A DNA stretch of 64,000 nt from Bacillus sp. ISL-37 (GCF_018613315.1 NZ_JAGGQL010000005.1:156286-220285); one strand, 5' to 3'; shown: positions 42,743 through 52,068, counted from the first letter of the stretch. Notes: a model not told the origin generated them from the letters alone. Made by a program: numbers and translations.

Positions 42743-42779
42743 AAAAAAGGCCTCTTGATTGCAATCAAGAGGCCTTTTC
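42743..42779. terminator. Terminator of glnRA
   Basis: Perfect AAAAGGCCTCTTGATT/AATCAAGAGGCCTTTT palindrome, directly after the glnA stop. Confidence 0.85.
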
Positions 42780-42786
42780 TTTCCTA

Positions 42787-44127
42787 TTAATACATGCTCA
42801 TGTACTGTTCGCGCTCCCATGGGTGAACCTGAGTGCGGAACATATCCCATTCGATCTCTTTTGCTTCAATGAAGTGTTCGAGGATATGGTCGCCAAGAGC
42901 TGCGCTAATTACTTCGTTCTTTTTCAGCTGGTCAAGAGCTGCTGCCAATGTTGGTGGCAGATCATCGATTCCTTCTTCAACACGTTCTTCCTTGTTCATC
43001 ACGTAGATGTTGCGGTCTACTGATGCAGGAGGAGTCAATTTGTTCTTGATTCCGTCAAGACCTGCTGCCAGCAATACTGCCATTGCAAGGTATGGGTTTG
43101 CTGCAGGGTCAACGCTGCGGACTTCAACACGTGTGCTCATACCACGTGATGCAGGGATACGGATCAATGGTGAACGGTTCTTTGCAGACCATGCAACGTA
43201 GCAAGGTGCTTCATAACCAGGAACGAGACGCTTATAAGAGTTTACAGTTGGGTTTGTTACAGCTGTAAATCCTGATGCGTGCTTAAGCGTTCCAGCGATG
43301 AACTGGTATGCAGTTTCGCTTAGCTCAAGTTTCTTATCTGATGGATCAAAGAATGAGTTCTCGCCGTTGCGGAACAATGACATGTTGCAGTGCATTCCGG
43401 ATCCGTTCACTCCGAACAATGGTTTTGGCATGAAGGTTGCGTGCAGACCGTGTTTGCGTGCAATAGTTTTAACAACTAGCTTGAAAGTCTGAATCTGGTC
43501 ACAAGCTGTCAAAGCATCAGCATATTTGAAGTCGATTTCGTGCTGTCCAGGTGCAACCTCGTGGTGAGATGCTTCAATTTCAAAGCCCATTTCTTCAAGC
43601 TCAAGCACGATATCGCGGCGGCAGTTTTCACCAAGGTCTGTTGGCGCAAGGTCAAAGTAACCGCCGTTATCATTCAATTCAAGTGTAGGCTCACCGTTCA
43701 CATCAAGCTTGAACAGGAAGAATTCCGGTTCTGGTCCAAGGTTGAAGTTTGTGAAACCAAGCTCTTCCATTTCCTTCAGGACACGTTTCAGGTTACCGCG
43801 TGGATCACCAGCAAATGGTGTGCCATCAGCATTTTTAATATCACAGATCAAACGTGCAACCTTACCTTTTTCAGCTGTCCAAGGGAATATTACCCATGTA
43901 TCCAAGTCAGGGATCAGGTACATATCAGATTCTTCGATACGAACAAAGCCTTCAATTGAAGAGCCATCAAACATCATTTTATTATCAAGCGCTTTTTCAA
44001 GCTGGCTGATCGGAATTTCAACATTCTTGATTGTTCCTAAAATGTCTGTGAACTGCAAACGAATGAATTTTACATTTTCTTCTTTTGATAATCTGATAAT
44101 GTCTTCTCTTGTGAACGTCCTAGCCAT
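42787..44127 (-). CDS. glnA: Glutamine synthetase type I
   Basis: 446 residues, the Bacillus GS-I alpha length: [55 protein letters not shown] (ATP/Glu binding) and [30 protein letters not shown]. It lacks the adenylylation loop of enteric enzymes. It condenses glutamate and ammonia. Second gene of glnRA; ATG with AGGAGG upstream. In Bacillus the feedback-inhibited enzyme also signals to GlnR and TnrA. Confidence 0.97.
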   Translation of the reverse strand: MARTFTREDIIRLSKEENVKFIRLQFTDILGTIKNVEIPISQLEKALDNKMMFDGSSIEGFVRIEESDMYLIPDLDTWVIFPWTAEKGKVARLICDIKNADGTPFAGDPRGNLKRVLKEMEELGFTNFNLGPEPEFFLFKLDVNGEPTLELNDNGGYFDLAPTDLGENCRRDIVLELEEMGFEIEASHHEVAPGQHEIDFKYADALTACDQIQTFKLVVKTIARKHGLHATFMPKPLFGVNGSGMHCNMSLFRNGENSFFDPSDKKLELSETAYQFIAGTLKHASGFTAVTNPTVNSYKRLVPGYEAPCYVAWSAKNRSPLIRIPASRGMSTRVEVRSVDPAANPYLAMAVLLAAGLDGIKNKLTPPASVDRNIYVMNKEERVEEGIDDLPPTLAAALDQLKKNEVISAALGDHILEHFIEAKEIEWDMFRTQVHPWEREQYMSMY

Positions 44128-44172
44128 TGTTAAAGTTCCTCCTAGAATTTTAATGATAGATAATTTGGATTA

Positions 44173-44577
44173 CTAATGGAAAAATCTCGACATGTCTCCG
44201 TGATTGCCAGATCGGTTAAAGCGTCCTGCCTGCTGTAATTCCTTGCGAAGCAATTTCCGCAAATCTGCATCAGATAGCTCACGTCTCGTTTTTTCAGCTT
44301 GTTTTTTCTCAGCAGCACTAATGGCTGTCTGTTGTTTAACATTAAAAATTTGCTTGATGCCTGCCATGTTGACTCCCTGGTCAATCAAGTCTTTGATCTC
44401 GAGGAGCTTGTCAATATCGTTTAAGGAAAAGAGTCGTTTATTGCCCTCTGTTCTTGCCGGAGAAATCAATTCATGCTCTTCATAGTAACGAATTTGCCTT
44501 GCGGTTAAATCTGTTAGCTGCATGACAATCCCGATGCTAAAGAGCGGCATATTCCGGCGAATTTCACTTCCGCCCAT
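44173..44577 (-). CDS. glnR: MerR-family nitrogen regulator GlnR
   Basis: 134 residues, matching B. subtilis Gln[70 protein letters not shown] is the MerR winged helix, and the C-terminal tail ending GDMSRFFH is the region responding to feedback-inhibited GlnA. ATG at 44577 follows GGAGGAG; the longer open frame to 44646 would run into the promoter. Confidence 0.95.
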   Translation of the reverse strand: MGGSEIRRNMPLFSIGIVMQLTDLTARQIRYYEEHELISPARTEGNKRLFSLNDIDKLLEIKDLIDQGVNMAGIKQIFNVKQQTAISAAEKKQAEKTRRELSDADLRKLLRKELQQAGRFNRSGNHGDMSRFFH

Positions 44578-44613
44578 TTTTGATTTCTCCTCCTTCCCTA
44601 TTAAGATAATCTC

Positions 44614-44664
44614 ATTATATTCAATGTTAGGTATCCTGTCAATCATATGTAAGATTATCTTACA
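44614..44664 (-). promoter_or_regulatory. glnRA promoter with two GlnR boxes
   Basis: Minus-strand TTGACA (44637-44642), 17-bp spacer, TATAAT (44614-44619): a textbook sigma-A promoter. Box 1, TGTAAGATTATCTTACA (44648-44664), fits TGTNA-N7-TNACA perfectly. Box 2, 44625-44641, fits with one mismatch in one half and overlaps the -35. Their centres are 23 bp apart. Confidence 0.85.
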
Positions 44665-44674
44665 TGAAAAATCA

Positions 44675-44712
44675 TAAAAAAAGAACAGGACTTATTTAGC
44701 AAGCGTCCTGTT
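44675..44712 (-). terminator. Terminator of the YnbB-like gene
   Basis: AACAGGAC/GTCCTGTT stem then TTTTTTT on the minus strand, upstream of glnR. Confidence 0.75.
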
Positions 44713-44722
44713 GTATATTTAC

Positions 44723-45994
44723 CTATTTTATAAGAATTAAACCTTTTTCGATTAAAGAATTGATTGCAATACAAACGGCCATCTTCACATGGGAATAGGT
44801 TAAGCCCCCCTGAACATACGCGACATAAGGCGGTCTGATCGGTCCATCAGCAGTTAATTCAATGCTCGCTCCCTGGATGAATGTACCAGCAGCCATAATC
44901 ACATCATCCTCATATCCCGGCATATAAGCAGGATGTGCTGTTACATGAGAATTGATTGGCGAAGCATACTGAATCGCCTGGCAAAAAGCAACCATTTTAT
45001 CCCGGTCGTCGAATTGGACTGCCTGAATTAGATCAGTCCGTTCCGCATTCCATTTAGGCGATGAGTTCATCCCTATACGGTCCAGCATTGCGGCTGTGAA
45101 AATAGCACCCTTCAAGGCCTGTGCAACAATATGCGGTGCCATGAAGAATCCTTGGTACATTTCCTGCAATGAATATAATGAAGCCCCGGCCTCTGCCCCG
45201 ATTCCCGGGGATGTCATCCGGTAGGAACATGACTCTACATATTGTTCCTTACCTACGATGTACCCGCCTGTTTTAGCAATACCGCCCCCAGGATTTTTAA
45301 TCAAAGAGCCAGCCATCAAATCAGCGCCGACATGACAAGGTTCAAGTTCCTCAACAAACTCACCATAACAGTTATCAACAAACACAACGACGTCTGGTTT
45401 GATCTCCTTAACAAATTTGATCATTTCGCCAATTTGCTCAACAGTGAAAGATGGCCTCGTTGCATAACCTTTTGAGCGCTGGATTCCGATCATTTTTGTT
45501 TCAGGCTTAATTGCTTTTTCGACGGCACTCCAATCGATTTCTCCTTTTTCAGTAAGATCGACAGTATTATAAGAGATTCCAAATTCCTTTAATGAGCCGT
45601 TCCCGGTACCTCGTATCCCGACAATCTCTTCTAGCGTGTCATAGGGTTTTCCAGTAATGTACAAAAGCTCATCACCAGGTCGAAGGATCCCAAATAGCGA
45701 AATAGAAATCGCATGAGTTCCCGAGATGATTTGCGGGCGAACTAGCCCGGCTTTAGCTCCAAACACCTCGGCGTATATTTTCTCGAGTGTTTCCCTGCCA
45801 GCATCGTCATAACCATAACCGGTGGTCGGGATGAAATGAGAATCACTCACACGATGTTTCTGGAAACTTTGCAATACTCTGAACTGGTTTGAATCAATCC
45901 GTTCATCGATTTTCTTGTGCACAGGTGCAATTTGCTGCTCAATTTCGCTGACAAGCGGCTGCAGCATTTGCCCGTTTTTTAATTGTGTAAACAT
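44723..45994 (-). CDS. ynbB: PLP-dependent methionine gamma-lyase-related protein (YnbB)
   Basis: 423 residues of the aluminium-resistance/YnbB branch of fold-type I PLP enzymes: FIPTTGYGYDDAGRETLEKIYAEVFGAE-like start, DVVVFVDNCYGEFVEELEP and the Schiff-base lysine in GSLIKNPGGGIAKTGGYIVG. Its position between hflX and glnR is the same as in B. subtilis. The reaction is not well defined; the name follows similarity to cystathionine/methionine lyases. ATG with GGAGAG upstream. Confidence 0.88.
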   Translation of the reverse strand: MFTQLKNGQMLQPLVSEIEQQIAPVHKKIDERIDSNQFRVLQSFQKHRVSDSHFIPTTGYGYDDAGRETLEKIYAEVFGAKAGLVRPQIISGTHAISISLFGILRPGDELLYITGKPYDTLEEIVGIRGTGNGSLKEFGISYNTVDLTEKGEIDWSAVEKAIKPETKMIGIQRSKGYATRPSFTVEQIGEMIKFVKEIKPDVVVFVDNCYGEFVEELEPCHVGADLMAGSLIKNPGGGIAKTGGYIVGKEQYVESCSYRMTSPGIGAEAGASLYSLQEMYQGFFMAPHIVAQALKGAIFTAAMLDRIGMNSSPKWNAERTDLIQAVQFDDRDKMVAFCQAIQYASPINSHVTAHPAYMPGYEDDVIMAAGTFIQGASIELTADGPIRPPYVAYVQGGLTYSHVKMAVCIAINSLIEKGLILIK

Positions 45995-46010
45995 GGTGCT
46001 CTCCTATCTG

Positions 46011-46197
46011 TATAAAAGGCTGTTTTCGTAAAGATTGTTGTTAAAATCCTAAAGCCGATTTTAACGTGATAAAAAGCCATTTTGTAATTCGGTATTAAGT
46101 GTGCAAGCTCTTTTCTCATAATAAGCTTTATTTTTTTTGTGAAGAAACATAGTTCATTCAATCCTATTTTGTAGTCAATAGCTTGATAAAAGAGCTT
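46011..46197. repeat. MITE-like dispersed repeat, copy 1
   Basis: Starts TATAAAAGGCTGTTTTCG and continues through AAAGATTGTTGTTAAAAT, GCAAGCTCTTTTCTC and CCTATTTTGTAGT. Nearly the same ~190 bp follows as copy 2, and a diverged copy 3 lies at 51625-51795. No coding capacity. Confidence 0.8.
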
Positions 46198-46394
46198 TAT
46201 AAAAGGCTGTTTTCGTAAAGATTGTTGTTAAAATCCTAAAGCTGATTTTAAAGTGATATCAAGCCATTTTGTAGTTCGGTATTAAGTGTGCAAGCTCTTT
46301 TCTCATAATAAGCTTTAATTTTTTTGTGAAGAAACATAGTTCATTCAATCCTATTTTGTAGTAATAGCAACAAAGTGTGAGAAAAGAGCCTTAG
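46198..46394. repeat. MITE-like dispersed repeat, copy 2
   Basis: Direct tandem copy of the preceding element. Its ends, AAGGCTGTTTTCG... and ...GAGAAAAGAGCCTT, are imperfect inverted repeats (about 18 of 25 positions), as expected of a miniature transposable element. The two copies together make up most of the hflX-ynbB gap. Confidence 0.8.
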
Positions 46395-46406
46395 AAAAAA
46401 ATCCGT

Positions 46407-47663
46407 TTATACTGAGAATCGTTTCAGTTGGCCGGTAATCTGGTGGTCAGTAAGAGAGTATCCCTTGCAGACATAGCCTTGCTTTTCTTCATCAAAAGCA
46501 AGCTCACGAAGAATTGTCTCATTTTTTAGTTGTGCCAGCAGTTTCCCCTCATCGGACGGCACAAGGACATGAAATGGCTCCATCATACCAATGATGGACT
46601 GTTCGATTTTTAAAAGGAGATTTCTGCGGTCTTCCTCACTGAACGCGCTTATAAAGGCCGTTTCATTTTTGGCATTTGGCACAAAATCCTGGTGTGCGAT
46701 ATCCCGTTTGTTATAAACGGTTATCTGCGGGATGTGGTGGACTTCAAGGTCCTCCAGCAATTTATTGACAGTCTGTTCATGTGAAAAATAATCTTCATTC
46801 GACATGTCCACTACATGCAGAAGCAAATCCGCCTCCCGGACTTCCTCCAGTGTCGAACGGAAAGCAGCGATCAATGTTGTCGGCAAGTCCTGGATGAATC
46901 CGACCGTATCTGTCAGGAGAGCCGTAAAGCCGCTAGGTAAAATCACTTTCCTAGTCATTGGATCAAGCGTAGCGAACAATTGATTTTCTTCAAATGACTC
47001 TGCTTCGGTCAACCGGTTAAACAGCGTCGACTTTCCTGCATTTGTGTATCCGACTAGCGCAATCTGGAACGTCTTGTTCTTCTTCCGGCGTTCCCGGTAG
47101 CGGTCACGGTGCTGAACGATTACTGACAATTGAGTTTTAATATCGTCAATTCGTTTACGGATATGACGGCGGTCTGACTCCAGCTTTGTTTCACCAGGCC
47201 CTCTTGTTCCGATTCCGGCACCAAGACGAGACATCTCAATCCCTTTTCCGCCAAGTCGGGGCAGCAGGTACTGCAGCTGAGCAAGCTCAACCTGGAGCTT
47301 TCCTTCTTTGGACCGAGCCCTTTGAGCGAAAATATCGAGAATCAGCTGTGTACGGTCAATAACCCTCGCCTTTAAGCCGGCAGAAAGATTCCGGTTTTGG
47401 CTTGGCGACAGTTCATCATTGAAGATAATTAAGTCCGGCTCGAGCTCCTCCTCTAGTGCTTGAAGCTCTTCCACCTTTCCTTTGCCAATGTATGTAGCAG
47501 GATGAACCTTTGGCCGCTTTTGGACAACTTGCATCAGGACATTTCCCTTCGCTGTTTCCGTAAGTGATTCAAGCTCTTCCATCGAATATTGAAAACGAAG
47601 ATCTTCTTCAGTCGTCTGGCAGCCAACAAGAATCACTTTTTCAAATACGTTTTCCTGTTCCAA
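46407..47663 (-). CDS. hflX: Ribosome-associated GTPase HflX
   Basis: 418 residues: N-terminal HflX domain ([72 protein letters not shown]), then the G domain with [14 protein letters not shown] (G1), ATLDP (G2), DTVGFI (G3) and NKRD (G4). It splits or rescues stalled ribosomes. TTG start after AAGGGTG. Conserved neighbour of ynbB-glnRA. Confidence 0.93.
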   Translation of the reverse strand: MEQENVFEKVILVGCQTTEEDLRFQYSMEELESLTETAKGNVLMQVVQKRPKVHPATYIGKGKVEELQALEEELEPDLIIFNDELSPSQNRNLSAGLKARVIDRTQLILDIFAQRARSKEGKLQVELAQLQYLLPRLGGKGIEMSRLGAGIGTRGPGETKLESDRRHIRKRIDDIKTQLSVIVQHRDRYRERRKKNKTFQIALVGYTNAGKSTLFNRLTEAESFEENQLFATLDPMTRKVILPSGFTALLTDTVGFIQDLPTTLIAAFRSTLEEVREADLLLHVVDMSNEDYFSHEQTVNKLLEDLEVHHIPQITVYNKRDIAHQDFVPNAKNETAFISAFSEEDRRNLLLKIEQSIIGMMEPFHVLVPSDEGKLLAQLKNETILRELAFDEEKQGYVCKGYSLTDHQITGQLKRFSV

Positions 47664-47841
47664 ATAACACCCTTCTTTCCATATATATAGCTAAAAACAT
47701 CATACCAAAATAAAGCCGCAAACAAAAATTTTGAAAGTCGGGGGAAAAATGGTTGTAAATTGAAATAAACATGATAAAATCAATATGTTTTCATTTAACT
47801 ATTTTAGTATTCAGGCATCATTTTAACAAGAGGAGAAAAAC

Positions 47842-48450
47842 ATGATGACATGGGAAGTACTCAGCATGATTGGAACAGTAGCATTCGCGATCAGCGGTGC
47901 GTTTATTGCAATGGAAGAGGAATATGATATCTTCGGAGTTTATATATTAGGAATCGTTACAGCATTCGGCGGCGGGGCAATCCGCAACCTGCTGATTGGG
48001 GTTCCAGTCTCAGCAATTTGGGAACAGGGTCTATTTTTTAATTTGGCCTTGCTGTCAATCACCATCGTTTTCTTATTTCCTGGCAATCTATTAAAACACT
48101 GGCAGCGATGGGGCAACTTTTTCGATGCCATCGGGCTTGCTGCCTTCGCGATCCAGGGAGCGATCTACGCATCTAATATGGGGCATCCATTAAGCGCCGT
48201 CATTGTTGCAGCGGTGTTGACCGGGAGCGGCGGCGGAATAATCCGCGACCTGCTTGCCGGCAGAAAGCCATTAGTATTGAAGGCGGAAATCTATGCAGTG
48301 TGGGCTGTACTTGCCGGACTTGTAATCGGCCTCGGAATGGCTAATCAAGCTGTCGAACTCTTTGGACTTTTCTTCGTTATCACCGCACTCCGCGTACTGT
48401 CTTATACCTACAAATGGCATTTGCCAGTCCGTAAACTTGGAGTACATTAA
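47842..48450 (+). CDS. TRIC-like cation channel family protein (UPF0126)
   Basis: 202 residues, about seven transmembrane segments in two similar halves, each with a glycine-rich signature: AFGGGAIRNLLIG (about 41-53) and GSGGGIIRDLLAG (about 128-140). This is the trimeric intracellular cation channel fold, which in bacteria forms K+/Na+ conducting trimers. The native role is uncertain. Two adjacent ATGs follow GAGGAG; either works. Divergent from hflX, ends in a strong bidirectional terminator. Confidence 0.85.
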   Translation: MMTWEVLSMIGTVAFAISGAFIAMEEEYDIFGVYILGIVTAFGGGAIRNLLIGVPVSAIWEQGLFFNLALLSITIVFLFPGNLLKHWQRWGNFFDAIGLAAFAIQGAIYASNMGHPLSAVIVAAVLTGSGGGIIRDLLAGRKPLVLKAEIYAVWAVLAGLVIGLGMANQAVELFGLFFVITALRVLSYTYKWHLPVRKLGVH

Positions 48451-48490
48451 AAAAACAGAGCTGATTCATCATGAATCAGCTCTGTTTTTT
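48449..48490. terminator. Bidirectional terminator
   Basis: ACAGAGCTGATTCAT/ATGAATCAGCTCTGT perfect stem with A and T runs, between convergent TRIC and V4R-STAS genes. Confidence 0.88.
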
Positions 48491-48492
48491 GA

Positions 48493-49512
48493 TTATATAA
48501 TTTTTCTTCCCATCTGCCCGATTGCGTAATGGATGCCATGCTGGAGAGTCTGGAAGCAATCGAATTTCGATAGGTTGATCTTGGATTGGGTGATTTCAAT
48601 CCCAAGATTGGATGAAATCCCAACCAGTATTGTTTTCGTGCCGATTAGCCTTGCTGCTGATCCGATTTTCTCGATCAAACTGACCGCATGTGGTCCGATT
48701 TCCTGGTCCATGCCTGTCAAATCGAGAACGAGATAGCTGGCTTTATAGGATGGCAGTCGATTAAGTGTGTTTACAATCAGCTGATCCGCCCTATCTTCCT
48801 CATATTTTCCAATCAGGGGAACGACGACGATTCCCTCAAGAACCGGGATGATCGGAGAGGAAAGCTTATTGACCAAATCTTTTAATTCAGCTGTTTTTTC
48901 TTCAACAAGCCCTTCGAGTTTCCTGATTTGTTCTGATTCTTTCTTTCGTGCCAGCTGATGAATATTATCAGCGATTGTGACATCAGAAGGGAAGTATTCA
49001 ATCACACTGTGTTCATGTCCTTCTAACTGATGCTGCTTGATTTCATACCAGATATTTGTTCCGAACAGCCCCGAAAAAACTCCAGCGTAATGTGCGGGCA
49101 GGAAACTACCTCCCTTTTTCTTTCCCTGGGCAACATTCACTTTATGCTCCCAGCTGTCCTTCATAAATGCTGTAAATGTTTTCGTTTCAAAGTCCAAATC
49201 TTTTATAATCGTCAACCCCCATCCGGCGGTTGCATATGTATTTGTAATCATGTTAGCAGCTTCAGCTACGTTGACTTCTTTCATTTTTTCAAAATATTGA
49301 CCGACTACGAGTCCCTGGCGAAATCCAGTCGATTCAAATACGAGGTTTGAAGCCTCTTCTCCAGAAATCTCTTCAATCGTATCGAAAAACGTCTTCATTG
49401 CCGAAGAGATCCAAAAAAGCACTGCATCCTGCCCCTCGAACGTAAACTTACCGGATTTTACATCCCAGCCGAAATCATAACCTGCAATATCGTAATTGTA
49501 CTCATACCCCAT
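48493..49512 (-). CDS. V4R-like sensor plus STAS domain protein (RsbR-family)
   Basis: 339 residues. Residues ~30-180 resemble a V4R/4-vinyl-reductase-type small-molecule sensor (GFRQGLVVGQYFEKM, YAGVFSGLFGTNIWYEIKQHQLEGHEHSVIEYFP), followed by a coiled-coil EQIRKLEGLVEEKTAELKDLVNKL and a C-terminal STAS domain (PIIPVLEGIVVVPLIGKYEEDR, YLVLDLTGMDQEIG). It is a second stressosome-type protein in this window, with a different sensor domain. ATG with AAGGAG upstream. The V4R reading is moderate; STAS is clear. Confidence 0.7.
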   Translation of the reverse strand: MGYEYNYDIAGYDFGWDVKSGKFTFEGQDAVLFWISSAMKTFFDTIEEISGEEASNLVFESTGFRQGLVVGQYFEKMKEVNVAEAANMITNTYATAGWGLTIIKDLDFETKTFTAFMKDSWEHKVNVAQGKKKGGSFLPAHYAGVFSGLFGTNIWYEIKQHQLEGHEHSVIEYFPSDVTIADNIHQLARKKESEQIRKLEGLVEEKTAELKDLVNKLSSPIIPVLEGIVVVPLIGKYEEDRADQLIVNTLNRLPSYKASYLVLDLTGMDQEIGPHAVSLIEKIGSAARLIGTKTILVGISSNLGIEITQSKINLSKFDCFQTLQHGIHYAIGQMGRKII

Positions 49513-49832
49513 TAATAATTAGCTCCTTTTTTATCTATATAAATCGTTAAGCTCCCTATTTATAATAATGATTAGTTTTGCCAAAAAATCTTTAAGGAAA
49601 CCCCAATGTTTTACCCCTTATTGATACTCCTCAAACCTAAAACCCTAAAAAAACACAGAAGGTAAAAACTCCACACTTGTTAAATCGTGGTTAAGTGGCA
49701 CATCAATAATGGCTGAGTTTTGGTAAGCCAATCCCGATGAATCTTCGTCCAAAAAATGGATGGATTATATGAATGAATTTATATTTTACGGAAAATAAAT
49801 AAGGATTCCAGTAATACTGGAATCCTCTGGAA
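49513..49832. other. Intergenic stretch between the V4R-STAS and glutaredoxin genes
   Basis: No open frame with a ribosome site and no repeat was found. Its right end holds the glutaredoxin terminator; the left end must hold the promoter of the V4R-STAS gene, for which I see no strong boxes. Confidence 0.5.
49790..49825 (-). terminator. Terminator of the glutaredoxin gene
   Basis: GGATTCCAG/CTGGAATCC stem with a 5-nt loop then an AT-rich TTATTTATTTT on the minus strand. Confidence 0.75.
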
Positions 49833-50063
49833 CTATTTTAAGAATGACATAACTGTATTAGGATCGAAGCCTAATACCCAGTTTCCGTTTACGTTTGACT
49901 GAGGCACACCCATTTGGCCAGTTGCATTGACCAGCCTTTGTGCGGCGATTGGATCTTGCTGTACATTCACTTCTTTATATGCGATCCCTTTATCGTCGAG
50001 GAAGTTCTTCAGCATGGTGCAGTAAGGACAAGTATTTGTAGTGTAAACTGTAATATCGTTCAT
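49833..50063 (-). CDS. Glutaredoxin-family thiol-disulfide protein
   Basis: 76 residues, complete thioredoxin fold of the small glutaredoxin/NrdH size: ITVYTTNTCPYCTMLKNFLDDKGI with active-site CPYC (12-15), GQMGVPQSNVNGNWVLGFDP with the cis-proline loop. Bacillaceae lack glutathione, so partners could be bacillithiol, thioredoxin reductase or a specific protein. ATG after GGGGGAA. The CsoR-type palindrome 26-45 bp upstream suggests metal- or persulfide-responsive control. Confidence 0.85.
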   Translation of the reverse strand: MNDITVYTTNTCPYCTMLKNFLDDKGIAYKEVNVQQDPIAAQRLVNATGQMGVPQSNVNGNWVLGFDPNTVMSFLK

Positions 50064-50088
50064 TCTAAATTCCCCCAGTAGCTAGTTT

Positions 50089-50108
50089 ATATACCCATAT
50101 GGGTATAT
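50089..50108. promoter_or_regulatory. CsoR/CstR-type operator palindrome
   Basis: A perfect 20-bp palindrome, ATATACCCATATGGGTATAT. The TACCC-N-GGGTA form is characteristic of CsoR-family repressor sites (copper CsoR, persulfide CstR). It sits just upstream of the glutaredoxin ribosome site. Confidence 0.6.
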
Positions 50109-50147
50109 TATCAAAAGCAAAAAATAATGTCAACAAAGCTGCTGACA

Positions 50148-51107
50148 TTATTTCCCCTTATGATCATCTGAAAAAACGAGGTCATTGCTGCGTAGAGTCA
50201 TGAGTTCATGTCGGTCGTATTGATTTTGCATTAACAACCGCATTGCCTGTGCCCGGATGGATTTCTCAATCACGTTACGGACATAGCGTCCATTCGAAAA
50301 TGCTGTGGCACCAAGTGTTGATTTAACATTCACAAGGTGCTCCCGCAACTTCCGTTCAGCCTCGTGACTCAGACTATATTCTCTCTCCTTCAGCATTCGC
50401 TGGCCGATTTCCATAAGCTGGTCTATTGAATAATCGGGAAAATCTATGACGAGCGGAAATCTTGAATGAAGTCCTGGGTTCAGAGTCAGGAAAAATTCCA
50501 TTTCCCTCGAATACCCAGCAAGGATCAAGATAAACTCATGCTGCTTATCCTCCATATGTTTAACCAGGGTATCAATCGCTTCCTTGCCGAAATCCTTTTC
50601 ACCACCACGGCCGAGGGAATAGGCTTCATCAATAAACAAGATGCCTCCCATTGCTTTTTTTATCAAATCTCGCGTTTTTTGCGCGGTATGCCCAATATAT
50701 TCACCAACAAGATCAGCTCTCTCCGCTTCGATTAAATGTCCCTTCGAAAGGACATTCATTTTGAGGAAGAGCTTCCCGATAATCCTGGCGACCGTTGTCT
50801 TCCCCGTTCCCGGATTGCCCTTAAACATCATATGCAAAGCCTGTTTTCCAGCCTTGAGCCCCATTTCTTCCCTTTTCTTATTCACATAGATCCAGGCATA
50901 AATCTCTTTAATCATCCTTTTCATTTCTTCCATGCCCACAAGTGCTCCAAGCTCTTCCTCAATTTCTTTTAAAGCTGCGTGCTCCTGCGGGATTGACTTT
51001 GGAACCAGCTGCGACTCAGGCAATTCCTTTGTCAACGTCTTCCTCTGCTGTGCGTTCAAAACAATGCTGATTTGACCGTTGTTTTTCTTTCGAAGCGGTT
51101 GGTCCAA
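50148..51107 (-). CDS. spoVK: Stage V sporulation protein K, AAA+ ATPase
   Basis: About 319 residues, CbxX/CfqX-type AAA+ ATPase: ELGALVGMEEMKRMIKEIYAWI, Walker A FKGNPGTGKTTVARI, Walker B GGILFIDEAYSLGRGG, sensor 1 LILAGYSREM and the arginine finger in PGLHSRFP. Needed for mature spores in Bacillus. A GTG at 51116 coincides with the GAGAGGTGA ribosome site, so TTG at 51107 looks like the real start. AATATC and GTATACT boxes near 51130-51170 may be a mother-cell sigma promoter, not firmly. Confidence 0.88.
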   Translation of the reverse strand: MDQPLRKKNNGQISIVLNAQQRKTLTKELPESQLVPKSIPQEHAALKEIEEELGALVGMEEMKRMIKEIYAWIYVNKKREEMGLKAGKQALHMMFKGNPGTGKTTVARIIGKLFLKMNVLSKGHLIEAERADLVGEYIGHTAQKTRDLIKKAMGGILFIDEAYSLGRGGEKDFGKEAIDTLVKHMEDKQHEFILILAGYSREMEFFLTLNPGLHSRFPLVIDFPDYSIDQLMEIGQRMLKEREYSLSHEAERKLREHLVNVKSTLGATAFSNGRYVRNVIEKSIRAQAMRLLMQNQYDRHELMTLRSNDLVFSDDHKGK

Positions 51108-51431
51108 AGATTTCACCTCTCATTCTGGAAACAGTATACGCATTCATGCTGTATTTGTGATATTCGCCTATAACACCATACATGTTAAATACGAAGGACT
51201 TTTAGTTAAACGGGAATCCTCCACCGCACCTATATAGGACTCGCTTATGTTCGACAAACTACAGCAGCATTTATTTACTTTTGTCACAATATGCGCTTTC
51301 CCAAGAAATAAACTTCTATATTTATATGTATTCAAGGAAGTGGAAATTCATTTTTAAATTAAACAATTATCATTATCAAAGGAAAAGAATCATGGATGTG
51401 AACGGCATCCGTATCTGGCTGACATCGGATT

Positions 51432-51585
51432 GATAAGGATACATTTATCCTGGAAAGGTGCCCTTATGTCGTTGGAATCGCCTACATAAGGGTGCATTTA
51501 TCTCGGAAAGGTGCCCTTATGTCGTTGGAATTGCCTAAATAGGGATACATTTATCATGGAAAGGTACCCTTATGTCGCTCAAGGT
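51432..51585. repeat. Tandem array F: three 53-bp hairpin units
   Basis: GGAAAGGT(G/A)CCCTTATGTCG starts at 51452, 51505 and 51558, 53 bp apart. In complete units CCCTTATGT pairs with ACATAAGGG (9 bp, 14-nt loop), followed by TGCATTTATC. A partial unit precedes the first. Confidence 0.85.
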
Positions 51586-51624
51586 GCATTCCCACTCCAA
51601 CAACTGGTTGCAATAAAATTCTTT

Positions 51625-51795
51625 TATATAAAGCCGTTCTCGGAAAGATTGTTGTTAAAATTCATTTTGCAATTCGGTATTATATTTGCATGCTCTTTTC
51701 TCGTAAAAAGAGTCTTCTTTGCGAAGAACATTAAGTCAAACAATCCTATTTTGTAGTTAATAGCAACAAAGCTTGAGAAAAGAGCCTTATAAAAA
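51625..51795. repeat. MITE-like dispersed repeat, copy 3
   Basis: TATATAAAGCCGTTCTCGGAAAGATTGTTG to GAGAAAAGAGCCTTATAAA; about 170 bp, same orientation as the pair at 46011-46394 but more diverged and shorter inside. Confidence 0.75.
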
Positions 51796-51820
51796 GAAAA
51801 AACCCGCACTAGGCGGGCTT
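51796..51820 (-). terminator. Terminator of hfq
   Basis: GCCCGC-CTAGT-GCGGG stem followed by TTTTTTC on the minus strand, adjacent to the end of MITE copy 3. Confidence 0.8.
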
Positions 51821-51837
51821 CCTTCGTCATTATTTAA

Positions 51838-52068
51838 TTAAGCTTGCCCCTCGAAATCGATCTGGACATTCTTTTGCGGCGCGAATGTTGAGATCGCATG
51901 CTTATAGACAAGCTGCTGTTTTCCTTCAGATTCGAAAAGCACGGTAAAGTTATCAAAACCTTTAATCTGGCCTCTCAATTGAAATCCGTTCAATAAGAAG
52001 ACGGTCACATTGATATTGTCTTTGCGTAGCTGGTTTAAATACTGGTCTTGAATGTTCACTTGTTTCAT
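51838..52068 (-). CDS. hfq: RNA chaperone Hfq
   Basis: 76 residues: [58 protein letters not shown] contains both Sm motifs with the conserved YKHA. It forms hexamers that bind small RNAs and mRNAs. Just downstream of miaA (30 bp), the usual Bacillus pairing. ATG with GGAGGA upstream. Confidence 0.97.
   Translation of the reverse strand: MKQVNIQDQYLNQLRKDNINVTVFLLNGFQLRGQIKGFDNFTVLFESEGKQQLVYKHAISTFAPQKNVQIDFEGQA

Larger units (their letters stand above)
51117..51837. other. 721-bp gap between spoVK and hfq
   Basis: Contents in order: spoVK promoter region (to ~51200), an isolated half Fur box (51367-51379), tandem array F (51432-51580), MITE-like copy 3 (51625-51795) and the hfq terminator. 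No gene with a ribosome site beyond 13 codons was seen. Confidence 0.6.
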
